A stretch of 44,253 bases of DNA from Vulcanimicrobiota bacterium (GCA_019237415.1 JAFAHD010000039.1:1-44253), one strand, 5' to 3'; positions 9,166 through 18,799 are shown, counted from the stretch's first letter. A program made the numbers and translations. The notes: generated by a model not told the origin, from the letters alone.

Positions 9166-9836
9166 ATCTGCCAGGTCGATGGCGGAAACTCGACGTTGAG
9201 CTGGATATCCGAATAGGTCTCGTGGCGCACCGTCTGGTCGCCTTCGAACTCCGTCACCTCAACCGGCAACCCGTTCGCACCAAGCGTCATCACTTCTTTG
9301 GTGACGCCGTTGTTCTGCGTCGGATCTTCGGCCTCGCCCGTCCACGTCGAGCGGTCGCCCGACACGCTCACCTGCGTGGACTTCCATTTGACGGACTTGA
9401 TGTGCTCGAGCGCTGCGCCGAACGGCGCGTCGGCGATCGTGCGGCCGCGCATCGACGTCGCGATCTTCGCGTGGATGTTGACGTTCAGGTGGATCGGCGA
9501 AAGCCAGCCGCCCTGATGGCCCTGCACGCGGTCGCCGCCTTGCCACACCGCGGCGCTGCCCTTGCCATCGCCGCCGGTGATGTCGAGCCGCGCGCTCGTC
9601 GGTTTCTGAAATTTGATGGCATACACGCGGTCTTGGATCTTGCCGTTCAAAAACTCGCGTGCGGTGATCGTCGCTTGGTAGGACTTGAGCGCATCCCACG
9701 CCGTTTGAAACGCGGCGATCCATTGCTCGGGTGTCGACGGCGCTGACGCCGGAGCGGCCTGAGGCGCTGAGGCGCCGATCCCCGCAGCGCCGAACACCGC
9801 GACCGCGTAGGCCATGGCGATCCGCGTGCTTGTCAT
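9162..9836 (-). CDS. LolA-like / DUF1571-like secreted protein
   Basis: Signal peptide; AFQTAWDALKSYQATITAREFLNGKIQDRVYAIKFQKP resembles LolA-like lipoprotein-carrier fold proteins. Confidence 0.55.
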   Translation of the reverse strand: MTSTRIAMAYAVAVFGAAGIGASAPQAAPASAPSTPEQWIAAFQTAWDALKSYQATITAREFLNGKIQDRVYAIKFQKPTSARLDITGGDGKGSAAVWQGGDRVQGHQGGWLSPIHLNVNIHAKIATSMRGRTIADAPFGAALEHIKSVKWKSTQVSVSGDRSTWTGEAEDPTQNNGVTKEVMTLGANGLPVEVTEFEGDQTVRHETYSDIQLNVEFPPSTWQI

Positions 9837-10453
9837 CGGCTGCCTCCTTTGTCGCCGAGGCCGTCCTTCGGCGAGACGCTGAGCATGCTCTTCGCATCGA
9901 TGCTGGAAACGCCGATGAGCACGTCAGTGGTCGTGTGCGTGGTCACGAACTCGATCGCTTTGGCGAGCGGCGCACCCGCATAACCATGTTCGCGATACGT
10001 GCCCATGACGATGAGGCTTGCGCCCTCTTCCTGTGCCGCCCGGATGACGGCCGTTCCCGTTTGCCGGTCGCGAATCATGCGCGTTTCGATGTCGACGCCG
10101 GCTTTGCGCGCGACCTCCTCCGCGGCGTTGAGCGCGGCGAGCGCGCGGCGTTCGACTTGCGGCAGATCGGCCTCGATCGGCAGCGTGTACGGCACCTCGA
10201 TGACGTAGATCGCGACGACCGTCGCGTGCTCGCGCTTGGCCATGCGGGCGGCAAGCGCCATGAGCACCAGCGAATTGATGTCCGCCGAGAAGACGACAAG
10301 CACCTTGCCGGAGATCTCGCTCGCCTGGCTGGACGCGGTCTGCGCCATGAGCGCGGAGCGCGACAGAGCCGGATGGAGCATCCAGTACAATGTCGAGCCG
10401 ACCGAACCGACGATGACCAACGCGATGCCGATGCCGATCGGATTGGGGATCAC
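9833..10453 (-). CDS. membrane-anchored universal stress protein (UspA family)
   Basis: Start GTG at 10453 overlapping upstream stop (GTGA); N-terminal TM segment then Usp domain with SLIVMGTYREHG. Confidence 0.8.
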   Translation of the reverse strand: MIPNPIGIGIALVIVGSVGSTLYWMLHPALSRSALMAQTASSQASEISGKVLVVFSADINSLVLMALAARMAKREHATVVAIYVIEVPYTLPIEADLPQVERRALAALNAAEEVARKAGVDIETRMIRDRQTGTAVIRAAQEEGASLIVMGTYREHGYAGAPLAKAIEFVTTHTTTDVLIGVSSIDAKSMLSVSPKDGLGDKGGSR

Positions 10454-10665
10454 GAGCGCGCCGGCGGATGTGCGCGCGCGGCGCGCCAGTAGATGATGCC
10501 GCGCCATACCGCGGCAGCTATGAGGATGCAAACCACGCAGTACGCGAGCGCGGTATCGTTCGACGGCGGCGCGATCGAGAGCAGACGGATGAGCGCCGCG
10601 ACGCCCAGCACGGCGATGCCGAACGAGCTGACGACCTTGAACCGCAAGCGGTTTTGGTCGACCAT
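10450..10665 (-). CDS. small two-TM membrane protein
   Basis: MVDQNRLRFKVVSSFGIAVLGVAALIRLL...AYCVVCILIAAAVWRGIIYW. Confidence 0.65.
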   Translation of the reverse strand: MVDQNRLRFKVVSSFGIAVLGVAALIRLLSIAPPSNDTALAYCVVCILIAAAVWRGIIYWRAARAHPPARS

Positions 10666-10669
10666 GATC

Positions 10670-11677
10670 TCACGCCCCGCGTTCGGCGATGAGGCCGATC
10701 GCCTCGCGGTAGGCGCGCTCGGCCGCATCGTCCTCGCCGCCGCGCCCGGCGACGATGCCGCGTTCCATCAGCGCGAGCGCTTCCGCGTATGCGCTTCGCG
10801 AGGGAGCCTGCGCCGGCGGAGCGCTTGCCGGCAGCATCGACGACCATCCGGCGCCCCCGTGCACGCGCGCGGATTCAAATGCAGCCAAGAGCGCGCCGGC
10901 GTCCGTGAAGCGGCGCTGAGGTTCGCTCTCGAGCAGGCGCGCGATGATGCGATCGAGCTCGGCGGGGATCTGCGGGTTGATCAGCCGCGGAGGCCGCGGC
11001 ACCTCGTTCACGTGCGCGATCATCGTCGACACGAGATCTTCAGATGATTCGGCGAACGGCAGCGCGCCCGTCGCGAGTTCGTAGAGCAAGACGCCGACCG
11101 AATACAGATCGCTCGAGCGACCGCCCGTCTTGCCCATGAAGCGTTCGGGGGGCAAGTAGGCCACCGTGCCGACGATCTCGCTGCTCTGCGACATGTTGCC
11201 GACGTCCGACATGCGGCGCGCCAAGCCGAAATCGGTGACTTTGACGACGCCGTCGTCGCTGACGATCACGTTACCGGGTTTGATGTCCCGGTGCACAACG
11301 TCGTGTTCGTGTGCGAACTCCAACGCGCGAACGAGCTGGGCCACGAGGTCCACCGCGTGCGCGATCGTGCACGTCCGGCGATCGATCTCGCGAATGGTCG
11401 CGCCCCGCACGTACTCCATGATGATGTACGAAACCGGCCCTTCGACGCCGACGTCGTACACGGCGACGATGCTTGGATGATTGAGCCGCGCCATCGCTTG
11501 CGCTTCGGCGAGAAAACGCCGATTGACATCGTCCGAGTGCTCGGCGAGGACCTTGATGGCGACGTCGCGCTCCAATCCGTGGTCGTAGCCGCGATAGACC
11601 TCGCCCATGCCGCCCGATCCGATGCGCTCGATGATGCGGTAGCGGTCGGCGAGGACCGTGCCTTCGGCGAGGCTCAT
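10670..11677 (-). CDS. serine/threonine protein kinase (PknB-type), no PASTA domains
   Basis: GSGGMGEVYRGYD, HRDIKPGNVIV, DFGLAR, SDLYSVGVLLYEL motifs. Confidence 0.95.
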   Translation of the reverse strand: MSLAEGTVLADRYRIIERIGSGGMGEVYRGYDHGLERDVAIKVLAEHSDDVNRRFLAEAQAMARLNHPSIVAVYDVGVEGPVSYIIMEYVRGATIREIDRRTCTIAHAVDLVAQLVRALEFAHEHDVVHRDIKPGNVIVSDDGVVKVTDFGLARRMSDVGNMSQSSEIVGTVAYLPPERFMGKTGGRSSDLYSVGVLLYELATGALPFAESSEDLVSTMIAHVNEVPRPPRLINPQIPAELDRIIARLLESEPQRRFTDAGALLAAFESARVHGGAGWSSMLPASAPPAQAPSRSAYAEALALMERGIVAGRGGEDDAAERAYREAIGLIAERGA

Positions 11678-12054
11678 CGCGCCGGCGGGAACGCGGCTTT
11701 GAAGTGGGTGATCTCGGTGCGCGCCGCGGTGCGCATCACGCTGATCACATCAAACCGGATGCGCGGGAAGACGCGGCCGCAAAACGCGAGGTACGCCTGC
11801 GCGGCACGCGCGATGCGAGCCTGCTTGAGCGCGGTGACCGCCTCGATCGGCGCGCCGCGCTGCAGCGTGCGCCGCAGCTTGACCTCGATGAAGACGAGCG
11901 TGCCGCCGTCGAGCGCGATGACGTCGATCTCACCGCCGCGGCAGCGGAAGTTGCGCTCGAGCACGTGGTAGCCGCGGGCCTGCAGGAAGGTCGCGGCCGC
12001 CTGCTCCGCCTGGCTGCCGCTCGCGCTGTGCGAACGCGTCTCGGCGCGGGTCAC
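11674..12054 (-). CDS. yraN: YraN/UPF0102 family putative endonuclease
   Basis: RNFRCRGGEIDVIALDGGTLVFIEVKLRR; GTG start at 12054 overlapping rnhB stop. Confidence 0.9.
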   Translation of the reverse strand: MTRAETRSHSASGSQAEQAAATFLQARGYHVLERNFRCRGGEIDVIALDGGTLVFIEVKLRRTLQRGAPIEAVTALKQARIARAAQAYLAFCGRVFPRIRFDVISVMRTAARTEITHFKAAFPPAR

Positions 12055-12710
12055 GATGCGGTGCTCTCGTACATAAACCGAAAGCGAGGCGAGACCACCG
12101 GCATGAACGAGCGGCGGTGGATCTTGCACGGACCAAGACGGTCGAGCGCGTCGAAATGCGAGGCCGTGCTATAGCCTTTGTGCTCGGCGAAGCCATAGCC
12201 CGGATACAGCGCGTCCATCTCGGTCATGTAGGCGTCGCGCGCGACCTTCGCGACGATGCTCGCCGCGGCGATCGCAGCCGACTTGCGGTCGCCGCCGATG
12301 ATCGCGGTCTGCGGATACAAGCAGCCGGGGATGGACAGCGCGTCGACGAGCACCCGGCAGGGCGCCTGCGTGAGCCCTTCAATCGCGCGGTTCATCGCCA
12401 CCTTGGTGGCGGCGAGGATGTTGATCCGGTCGATCTCCTCGTGGTCGACCCAGCCGAGCGAAACGGAAATCGCCTGCGCGCGAATGCTCTTGTCGAGCTC
12501 GGCGCGGCGCAGCTCGGTCACGAGTTTGCTGTCCTTGAGGAACTGCAGGCGCAGGGGCTGCTCGATGACGACCGCGCAGGCGACCACCGGTCCCGCCAAC
12601 GGGCCGCGCCCGACCTCGTCGATGCCGCAGATGAAGCGAGCGCCGCCTTCCCACGCGGCGCGTTCGTATGCGTGCAACCGGCGCAGGCGTTGGCGCTCCT
12701 TTGGGGTCAC
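12051..12710 (-). CDS. rnhB: ribonuclease HII
   Basis: ICGIDEVGRGPLAGPVVACAVVI, DSKLVTELRRAEL, SAAIAAASIVAKVARDAYM. Confidence 0.96.
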   Translation of the reverse strand: MTPKERQRLRRLHAYERAAWEGGARFICGIDEVGRGPLAGPVVACAVVIEQPLRLQFLKDSKLVTELRRAELDKSIRAQAISVSLGWVDHEEIDRINILAATKVAMNRAIEGLTQAPCRVLVDALSIPGCLYPQTAIIGGDRKSAAIAAASIVAKVARDAYMTEMDALYPGYGFAEHKGYSTASHFDALDRLGPCKIHRRSFMPVVSPRFRFMYESTAS

Positions 12711-12711
12711 G

Positions 12712-13521
12712 TCAGTCCTCTCTCGGGGTTTCGAACGTGAAGCGGCCGAGCGCTCCGCTGCGAAACTCTGTCAACAACGTGCGGGCGGCGCCGGCGCGCT
12801 CGACTTCGCCGCCTTTTCGCAGCATCCCGCGAGCGCGTGCGAATTCCTCGACATCGAATCGCGCAGCCGAACGCGCATGTCCGCCGGCGGCAACCCACGC
12901 GGCCAGACGTTCGACGACTTCCTCCGGATCGTACGCGGTCTCCGGTAGGCAACCGGTTGCGGCGAGCTGCCACGCCGCATCGACGCCGACGATCTTGGGC
13001 GGCAGGACGCCGGGCGTATCGAGCAGCTCGATGCCTGGTCCGAGCGAAAGCCAGCGCGCGTGACGCGTGACGCCCGCCCGGTCCTGCGCAAGCGCGCGTT
13101 TTCGCCGGCTCAGCGCGTTGATCACCGATGATTTTCCGGTGTTCGGCGCGCCCACGACCGCGACGTGCAGGGTCGCGCGGCGCCGCGGCGCGCGCAGCAC
13201 CGCCGCGCGCAACGCGGCCAGCGACGCGGCGCGCGTCCCGATGGTCGCGAAGGCCTGATGCTGCGCGCGCAACGCATGCAGCCAGCGGCGGGTCAACGGC
13301 GGATCCGCCAGGTCCTCTCTATTGAGGACGATGATGCGCTGTTTCGCCCGCAGCTTCGCGTGTAGTCCGGCGACTGCCGTCGCCGCCGGCACGCGCGCAT
13401 CGCGCACCTCGAGCACGAGGTCGATGAGACCTGCGAGCTCGTCGAGCGCGCGCATGCCCGCGGCCATATGGCCGGGGAACCAGCTGGCAGCGGCTTTTTC
13501 TCTAGCGGATCGGCGCGGCAC
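12712..13521 (-). CDS. rbgA: ribosome biogenesis GTPase RbgA/YlqF family (circularly permuted)
   Basis: WFPGHMAAGMR, NREDLAD, GAPNTGKSSVINAL, DTPGVLPPKI. Confidence 0.94.
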   Translation of the reverse strand: MPRRSAREKAAASWFPGHMAAGMRALDELAGLIDLVLEVRDARVPAATAVAGLHAKLRAKQRIIVLNREDLADPPLTRRWLHALRAQHQAFATIGTRAASLAALRAAVLRAPRRRATLHVAVVGAPNTGKSSVINALSRRKRALAQDRAGVTRHARWLSLGPGIELLDTPGVLPPKIVGVDAAWQLAATGCLPETAYDPEEVVERLAAWVAAGGHARSAARFDVEEFARARGMLRKGGEVERAGAARTLLTEFRSGALGRFTFETPRED

Positions 13522-14050
13522 GGTTGAGCGGCCACACCACCGCTTGCGCGCGCCCGATCACGGCCGCACGCGGCACCGCGCCGAAGCTGCGCGAGTCGTC
13601 CGATTCAGCCCGGTTATCGCCCAGCACGAAGACGGCGCCGGCGGGAACGCGCAGCCCGGACATAGACGAATGGTCGCTCGCGGCGAGATATGGTTCGGCC
13701 AGACGCCGGCCGTCGACCATCACGACGCCTTGCGCGATCGCGACGGTCTCGCCGGGTAAGCCGACGACGCGCTTGAGATAGACCTGCTGAGCGTCGCCGC
13801 CCGCGTGGACGAACGCGATGACGTCGCCGCGCGAGATCGGATGCAAGGCGATGTCGATCAGGGGATTGCCGCCGCTGCCGACGCGCAGGTCGTACGCGGC
13901 GGTGTTGATGAGCACGTGTTCGTCAGAGCGCAGCTGGGGTTCCATCGAATGCCCGCTTACCTGCGGCAAACGGACGAAGAACAACGAGAGCAGGATGAGC
14001 AGCGCGGCGATTTCGGCGGCCAGTTTTGCGGCGCGCACCAAGGCGCGCAT
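13502..14050 (-). CDS. lepB: signal peptidase I (paralog 1)
   Basis: SGHSMEPQLRSDEHVLINTAAYD, YLKRVVGLPGET, VFVLGDNRAESDDSRSFG; start ambiguous (ATG 14050 or GTG 14113). Confidence 0.9.
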   Translation of the reverse strand: MRALVRAAKLAAEIAALLILLSLFFVRLPQVSGHSMEPQLRSDEHVLINTAAYDLRVGSGGNPLIDIALHPISRGDVIAFVHAGGDAQQVYLKRVVGLPGETVAIAQGVVMVDGRRLAEPYLAASDHSSMSGLRVPAGAVFVLGDNRAESDDSRSFGAVPRAAVIGRAQAVVWPLNRAAPIR

Positions 14051-14267
14051 GAAGGGCGGCGGTTCGACGAGCGAGCCGGAAAGCGGCGGGGACGCGGCAT
14101 TCGCATCAGCCACGATCGCGTAGGCTGCAGTGGGATCGAGTTGCCCGCTTCCGTGCCACTTCCGCGCCGGCTGTCGCACGGAAGGAGGTGTTCCTTGCGT
14201 GCGGGCGCGCGCCCTTGTCGGGCGGGCGTCCAAAGGGCGCGCAGGCGCGCCGACAAACATCCACGCG

Positions 14268-15494
14268 ATGACGCGTCCGGATGCCGCGCGCAGCATTTTC
14301 GCCGAGCGCAGCTTCACATTGTACTATTGCGGCCAGCTGCTCAGCTATCTGGGCGATGGATTGCGCGCGCTCGCGATCCCGCTGCTGGTCTTCCGCCTCA
14401 CCGGGTCCGCATTATCTCTCGGCATCACCTACACGCTCGAGTTCTTGCCGTTCACGCTCTTCGGCCTGGTCGGCGGCTCGCTCGCGGATAGACTGGACCG
14501 GCGCAGGCTCATGATCGCGTGTGACTTCGTGCGCTTCGCCATCATCGCGCTCTTCGCGTTTCTGTACTGGCGCCACGCGTTGAGCTTGATCGTGCTCTAT
14601 ATCGGCATCGCGATCGTGTCGATCGCCGCCGCGATCTTTCTCGGCGGGCAATCCACGAGCGTGCCGTATTTGGTCGGCATCGCCCGCTCGGGAAGAGCGG
14701 TGGGTGCGCTCATCGCGGCCGAGCAAGGTTCGAATCTCGTCGCTCCGCCGATCGGCGGCATTCTCTTCTCGCTGGGCGGCCCGCTGCCGGCGCTGATCGT
14801 CAACGCGTGCACGTACTTGACATCGCAGCTCTCACTCGTGCTGGTGCCGAGCATGGGACCTGACCGCCCTGGACCGCTACCTTCAACGCGCGAGATCTGG
14901 GATGACATCGTCGAGGGCTTCAGATTCATGTACGGCGATCGCGTCATGACGGTCGTCGCCTATTGCAGCTTGCTGCTCAACCTCTTCGGCACGATGGCCG
15001 TCACAGTGTTCATCCCATTCCTCAAGCTAGAGTTTCACGCGAGCGACGCGCAGGTGGGCTTCAGTTACGGCGTGCTCGCCGCCGGATCGATCTTGGGCTC
15101 GATCCTCGGCGGCGCGACTGCCGGCAAGTGGCCGTTCGGGCGGTCGTTGCTCATCGCGTACGCGATCGACGGCTTGATCTTCGTGCCGATCATCTTTGCG
15201 CACACCATCTGGGCGACCGTCATCCCGTGGACGCTGGCCAACGGGCTCGGATCGTTTGAGGTCACGCAGATCATCAGCTGGCGCATGCGCATCACGCCGC
15301 ACGAGAAGATCGGGCGCGTGTTCGCGGCGGTTCGTTTCATCGCGCTGCTCGGAATCGTGCCGGGGACGCTGATCGCTGGGTGGCTGGCCGACAAGCACGG
15401 CCCGCGGCTGCCGGTCATCGTTTCGACGATCGGGTTCTTGGTGATCGCGCTGGGCGCGTCGGCGGCCGCTGCATTGCGCAACGACCGCCGCTAG
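14268..15494 (+). CDS. MFS transporter
   Basis: 12-TM-like MFS sequence, GGSLADRLDRRRLMIACD motif A. Confidence 0.9.
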   Translation: MTRPDAARSIFAERSFTLYYCGQLLSYLGDGLRALAIPLLVFRLTGSALSLGITYTLEFLPFTLFGLVGGSLADRLDRRRLMIACDFVRFAIIALFAFLYWRHALSLIVLYIGIAIVSIAAAIFLGGQSTSVPYLVGIARSGRAVGALIAAEQGSNLVAPPIGGILFSLGGPLPALIVNACTYLTSQLSLVLVPSMGPDRPGPLPSTREIWDDIVEGFRFMYGDRVMTVVAYCSLLLNLFGTMAVTVFIPFLKLEFHASDAQVGFSYGVLAAGSILGSILGGATAGKWPFGRSLLIAYAIDGLIFVPIIFAHTIWATVIPWTLANGLGSFEVTQIISWRMRITPHEKIGRVFAAVRFIALLGIVPGTLIAGWLADKHGPRLPVIVSTIGFLVIALGASAAAALRNDRR

Positions 15495-15524
15495 GTCAGA
15501 TCGGGTGAGGTTGTGTTCGGCTAG

Positions 15525-15851
15525 CTAGTGGCGCAAGACGACGATCTTGTCCGCGTGGCGCGCGCCAAGTGCCTTCTGGTCGTACGTGACCTGGACTTTC
15601 ATGCCCGGCTTCAGATACGACATCTGGTAGGTCGTCTTGCCGTCTTCCGACCAGATGTTTTTGAACTTCGGCACGAGCAGGAAGCTCAGTTCGTCGCCGG
15701 CCTTGTTGGCGACTTTGAGATTCTGTGTGGAAACGTGGGTGATGTGCCCAGTCCAGTACGCGTTGGTCATCGCTTGGACGGGCTTGCCTGCGCTGGTGAC
15801 GAGCGCAGCTGCGATCAGTGCGGCTCCGGTGAGTAGGATGAGTGTACGCAT
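15525..15851 (-). CDS. small secreted hypothetical protein
   Basis: Signal peptide MRTLILLTGAALIAAALVTSAGKPVQA; beta-rich mature part. Confidence 0.65.
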   Translation of the reverse strand: MRTLILLTGAALIAAALVTSAGKPVQAMTNAYWTGHITHVSTQNLKVANKAGDELSFLLVPKFKNIWSEDGKTTYQMSYLKPGMKVQVTYDQKALGARHADKIVVLRH

Positions 15852-15927
15852 GCTGCTCCTTTCCGGCAACATAACGTATACCCAATCCACGAAGTTCCGA
15901 CGCGGCCTCGAGCGAGCTGGCGTCAGA

Positions 15928-16620
15928 TTACTTGAGCGTGCCGGCGTGTTTGGGCGGCCAGAACACGAAGAACGCGTGGCCGACGAATTGATCGCGCCGC
16001 AAGAATCCCCATAGATGGCTGTCGTTAGAGTCGTTGCGGTTGTCGCCTAACATCAGATAGTAGCCGTTGGGCACCCGGTCGGGCGCCTGCCAGGCTGACT
16101 TGGGCGGCATCTGCGAACGTTCGGGGTTGAGCGGCATGCCGTCGACATAGATGTCGTAATCTTTGATCTCAAGGTCGTAGCTCGGGCGCGCGGCTTTGGC
16201 CACGTATGGTTCGTCGAGCTTCACGCCGTTGCGATAGACGTCTCCGTCCTTGACGCGGAACGTGTCGCCCGGCACGGCCATGACGCGTTTGATGAAATCG
16301 GTCGTGCCCAGTTGCGGCGGTGGAGCGAAAACCGCGATCTGTCCGTCTTTGGGATTCGAAAAGCGATACTGCAGCTCGTTGGCGAGCAGGACATCGTTGA
16401 TGTCGAGCGTGGGCTCCATCGACCCCGACGGGATCCAGAACGTGCGCACGACGAACTGCATCAGCACGAGCGCGACGACGCCGGCGACGATGAACGCATC
16501 GAGATACTCGCGCACCACCATGCGCTGCTTTTCGTCGGGGACCGTCACCGGGCGCACGCCGATGACGACGCGGGCCACGAGCAGCAGCCCGATGATGAGG
16601 AAGAGCGCGCCCGGACTCAC
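15928..16620 (-). CDS. lepB: signal peptidase I (paralog 2)
   Basis: [58 protein letters not shown] start overlaps rplS stop (GTGA). Confidence 0.95.
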   Translation of the reverse strand: MSPGALFLIIGLLLVARVVIGVRPVTVPDEKQRMVVREYLDAFIVAGVVALVLMQFVVRTFWIPSGSMEPTLDINDVLLANELQYRFSNPKDGQIAVFAPPPQLGTTDFIKRVMAVPGDTFRVKDGDVYRNGVKLDEPYVAKAARPSYDLEIKDYDIYVDGMPLNPERSQMPPKSAWQAPDRVPNGYYLMLGDNRNDSNDSHLWGFLRRDQFVGHAFFVFWPPKHAGTLK

Positions 16621-16973
16621 TGCGCGGTTTGCTTCTGTTCCCGGATCCGGGTCGCTTTGCTGCCGACGCGTTCTTGCAGATAGAAGAGCTTGGCGCGGCG
16701 GACGCTGCCGCGGCGCACGATCTCGATCTTCTCGACCCTCGGCGATTGCACGAGGAACGAGCGCTCGACGCCGACGCCGTGCGAGAGCCGCCGCACCGTG
16801 AAGCTGGCGCTCGTGCCGCCATGGCGACGCTCGATGACGACGCCTTCGAACGCCTGAATGCGTTCTTTGTTGCCTTCTGTGACGCGCGTGTGGACCTTGA
16901 CGGTGTCGCCGGGCGCGAAATCGACGGTGCGCGTCTTGGCGCCGCCCGGGCCGACGAGGCTCGCGAGATTCAT
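16617..16973 (-). CDS. rplS: 50S ribosomal protein L19
   Basis: [35 protein letters not shown]...[20 protein letters not shown]. Confidence 0.97.
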   Translation of the reverse strand: MNLASLVGPGGAKTRTVDFAPGDTVKVHTRVTEGNKERIQAFEGVVIERRHGGTSASFTVRRLSHGVGVERSFLVQSPRVEKIEIVRRGSVRRAKLFYLQERVGSKATRIREQKQTAQ

Positions 16974-17071
16974 GATACGGACGTTCCTTTTGGGGCCGTG
17001 AAAAAGGCGTCGTCCTTAGCAGGTTCGACGCCGCAGCCAATGATTTGGTTGCCGAAATGCGAACGCAAAAC

Positions 17072-17101
17072 AGTATAACATAAGGCTTTGACGGCCTTCA
17101 A
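17072..17101 (-). promoter_or_regulatory. putative rplS promoter
   Basis: On minus strand: TTGAAG-N18-TATACT; overlaps TTTGACG-N9-CGTCAAA dyad (17087-17109). Confidence 0.5.
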
Positions 17102-17130
17102 GCGTCAAAAGTCGGAGCTGGGACAGGGGA

Positions 17131-17164
17131 AGGGCGGGCCGCTCACTCGCATGCGGTCCGCCCT
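17131..17164. other. strong hairpin, possible terminator/boundary between DUF3455 gene and rplS
   Basis: AGGGCGGGCCGC-N10-GCGGTCCGCCCT, no U-tract. Confidence 0.5.
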
Positions 17165-17200
17165 CAGGTGGCGTACGGAGGTGGTCTTGTGTAGACGCCG

Positions 17201-17761
17201 CTATGACGCCGCTTCGAAGAAGACGTAGTCGGCTTTGAAGGGCACGCGGACGGTCGTGGCGGCAGCCGATGCGTCGCAGGCCTTCGCGGGCGGCAGCCCG
17301 CCGCTGACGTGGTCGCGGACGATGTCGGTCACGCTGACGAAGACGCCGGCGGTCGTGCGGTCGATCGCGTAGAGCTGATCGGGCAAGCCACTGCCCCGCG
17401 CGGGATCAATGCTCTTCGAAAGTTGGCCATTGATGCTACTGCCGTCGTCAGCCACCCACTCGGCGACGTCGGTCTGGCGGGCGAACGAGCGGCCATCCGA
17501 ATCGAGGAGGCGGGCATCGATGCCCCGGAGCTGCCAGGCATACGACCCGTTCACGGCCTCGCACCGGTAGATCTGTACGCCTGTTGCCGGTGCGCCAAAC
17601 ACTGCGTGGTGGCTTGAGGGCAAGCTGAACTCGACCGCGAGCGGGTTGATATCGTCGGCTCGCGCGACGTTGTAGCTGTAGAGGAGGGAGGAGATGAGAA
17701 GGCCGGCCAGCAGCGCGAGCCCCAGCAAGGCCGCCCGGCCTTCGATGACGTTGGAACGCAT
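17201..17761 (-). CDS. DUF3455 domain secreted protein
   Basis: Signal peptide; GVQIYRCEA...YAWQLRGIDARLLDSDGRSFARQ...SGLPDQLYAIDRTTAGVF. Confidence 0.8.
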   Translation of the reverse strand: MRSNVIEGRAALLGLALLAGLLISSLLYSYNVARADDINPLAVEFSLPSSHHAVFGAPATGVQIYRCEAVNGSYAWQLRGIDARLLDSDGRSFARQTDVAEWVADDGSSINGQLSKSIDPARGSGLPDQLYAIDRTTAGVFVSVTDIVRDHVSGGLPPAKACDASAAATTVRVPFKADYVFFEAAS

Positions 17762-17836
17762 GGTTATTTCCCTTCGCTTGGGATGACGCCGGCCCAAATT
17801 GCCGGGCTCCCGGAACGATCATAGCAGCGACTAGAG

Positions 17837-17875
17837 CTTTAGTAAAATTGAATGTTCTAAAGGAGGACTTCAATT
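17837..17875 (+). promoter_or_regulatory. interleaved inverted repeats around SD of LysR gene (possible pseudoknot or operators)
   Basis: CTTTAG 17837-17842 / CTAAAG 17857-17862 and AATTGAA 17846-17852 / TTCAATT 17869-17875, with AGGAGG at 17861-17866. Confidence 0.5.
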
Positions 17876-17878
17876 TGG

Positions 17879-18787
17879 ATGAAGTCAAGCGTGGCCGGTG
17901 TCATGGATATCCGGCACATCACGACCTTCGAGGCGATCGTCTCCGAGGGTAGCTTTGTCGGGGCAGCCCAGAAGCTAGGCTACTCGCAGTCCACCATTAC
18001 GATGCAGGTTCAGGCGCTCGAACGAGAGTTGGCGACCGAGCTGTTCGAGCGCGGCGAGAAACGGATCACGCTGACCGAAGGCGGACGGCTCCTGCGCGAG
18101 CATGCGGGCCGCATCCTGGACGACATGCGCGCCATGCGCCAGGCGATGTGCGATTTGACCAACGGCGAGACCGGACTCGTGCGCATCGCGGCGATCGAAC
18201 CCGCGGCCGCGCGACTCACCGTCATCCTCGCGCGCTTCCTGCGCGAGCATCCCAAAGTGAAGGTGGCGTTGGAAAGCGGCGGTTCATGCGCGGTGAGCGA
18301 GCGTGTCGAGGGCAAGGCGGTGGACATCGGCATCTGCAGCACGCCGCCGTCGCGCTTGGGGCTGACGTTCGAACCGCTCTACGTCGAGGACCAGCTCGCC
18401 CTGTTGCCCGCCGACCATGAGCTGGCGTCGAAACCGCGCATCCGCGCCAAGGACATCGCGTGCTGCAACCGGATCATCCTCACCGAGCCAGGCTGCAATT
18501 ACCGCGAAACGACCGAACGCGGCTTCATGCAAAGCGGATTGCTCATCGCCGCGGCGATGGAGATCAGCAATCCGGCCGTCCTCAAGCGGGCCGTGCAGAC
18601 GGGCATTGGGATCGCGATACTGCCCGAGCACGTCGCGTCGCCGCCGCCGGAGGGCACGGTGCTGCGCTCGCTCGAGGGCGTCAAAATCGGTTTGCCGGTC
18701 GGCCTCGTGCGCCGTCCCGACGGCGGACCCCCAAGCCGCTTGCTGCGGACGCTGATAGACGACATCCGCGAGCTCCTCCTCGCGTAG
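17879..18787 (+). CDS. LysR family transcriptional regulator
   Basis: IRHITTFEAIVSEGSFVGAAQKLGYSQSTITMQVQALERELATELFER HTH; substrate-binding C-terminal domain; ATG at 17906 is an alternative start. Confidence 0.95.
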   Translation: MKSSVAGVMDIRHITTFEAIVSEGSFVGAAQKLGYSQSTITMQVQALERELATELFERGEKRITLTEGGRLLREHAGRILDDMRAMRQAMCDLTNGETGLVRIAAIEPAAARLTVILARFLREHPKVKVALESGGSCAVSERVEGKAVDIGICSTPPSRLGLTFEPLYVEDQLALLPADHELASKPRIRAKDIACCNRIILTEPGCNYRETTERGFMQSGLLIAAAMEISNPAVLKRAVQTGIGIAILPEHVASPPPEGTVLRSLEGVKIGLPVGLVRRPDGGPPSRLLRTLIDDIRELLLA

Positions 18788-18799
18788 CCGCGGCCTGCG

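Noticed and set aside
15928-17040. 370-aa minus ORF suggesting a long N-terminal extension on signal peptidase
   Set aside because: The N-terminal part is an alternate frame of rplS; the GTG at 16620 overlapping the rplS stop is the sensible start.
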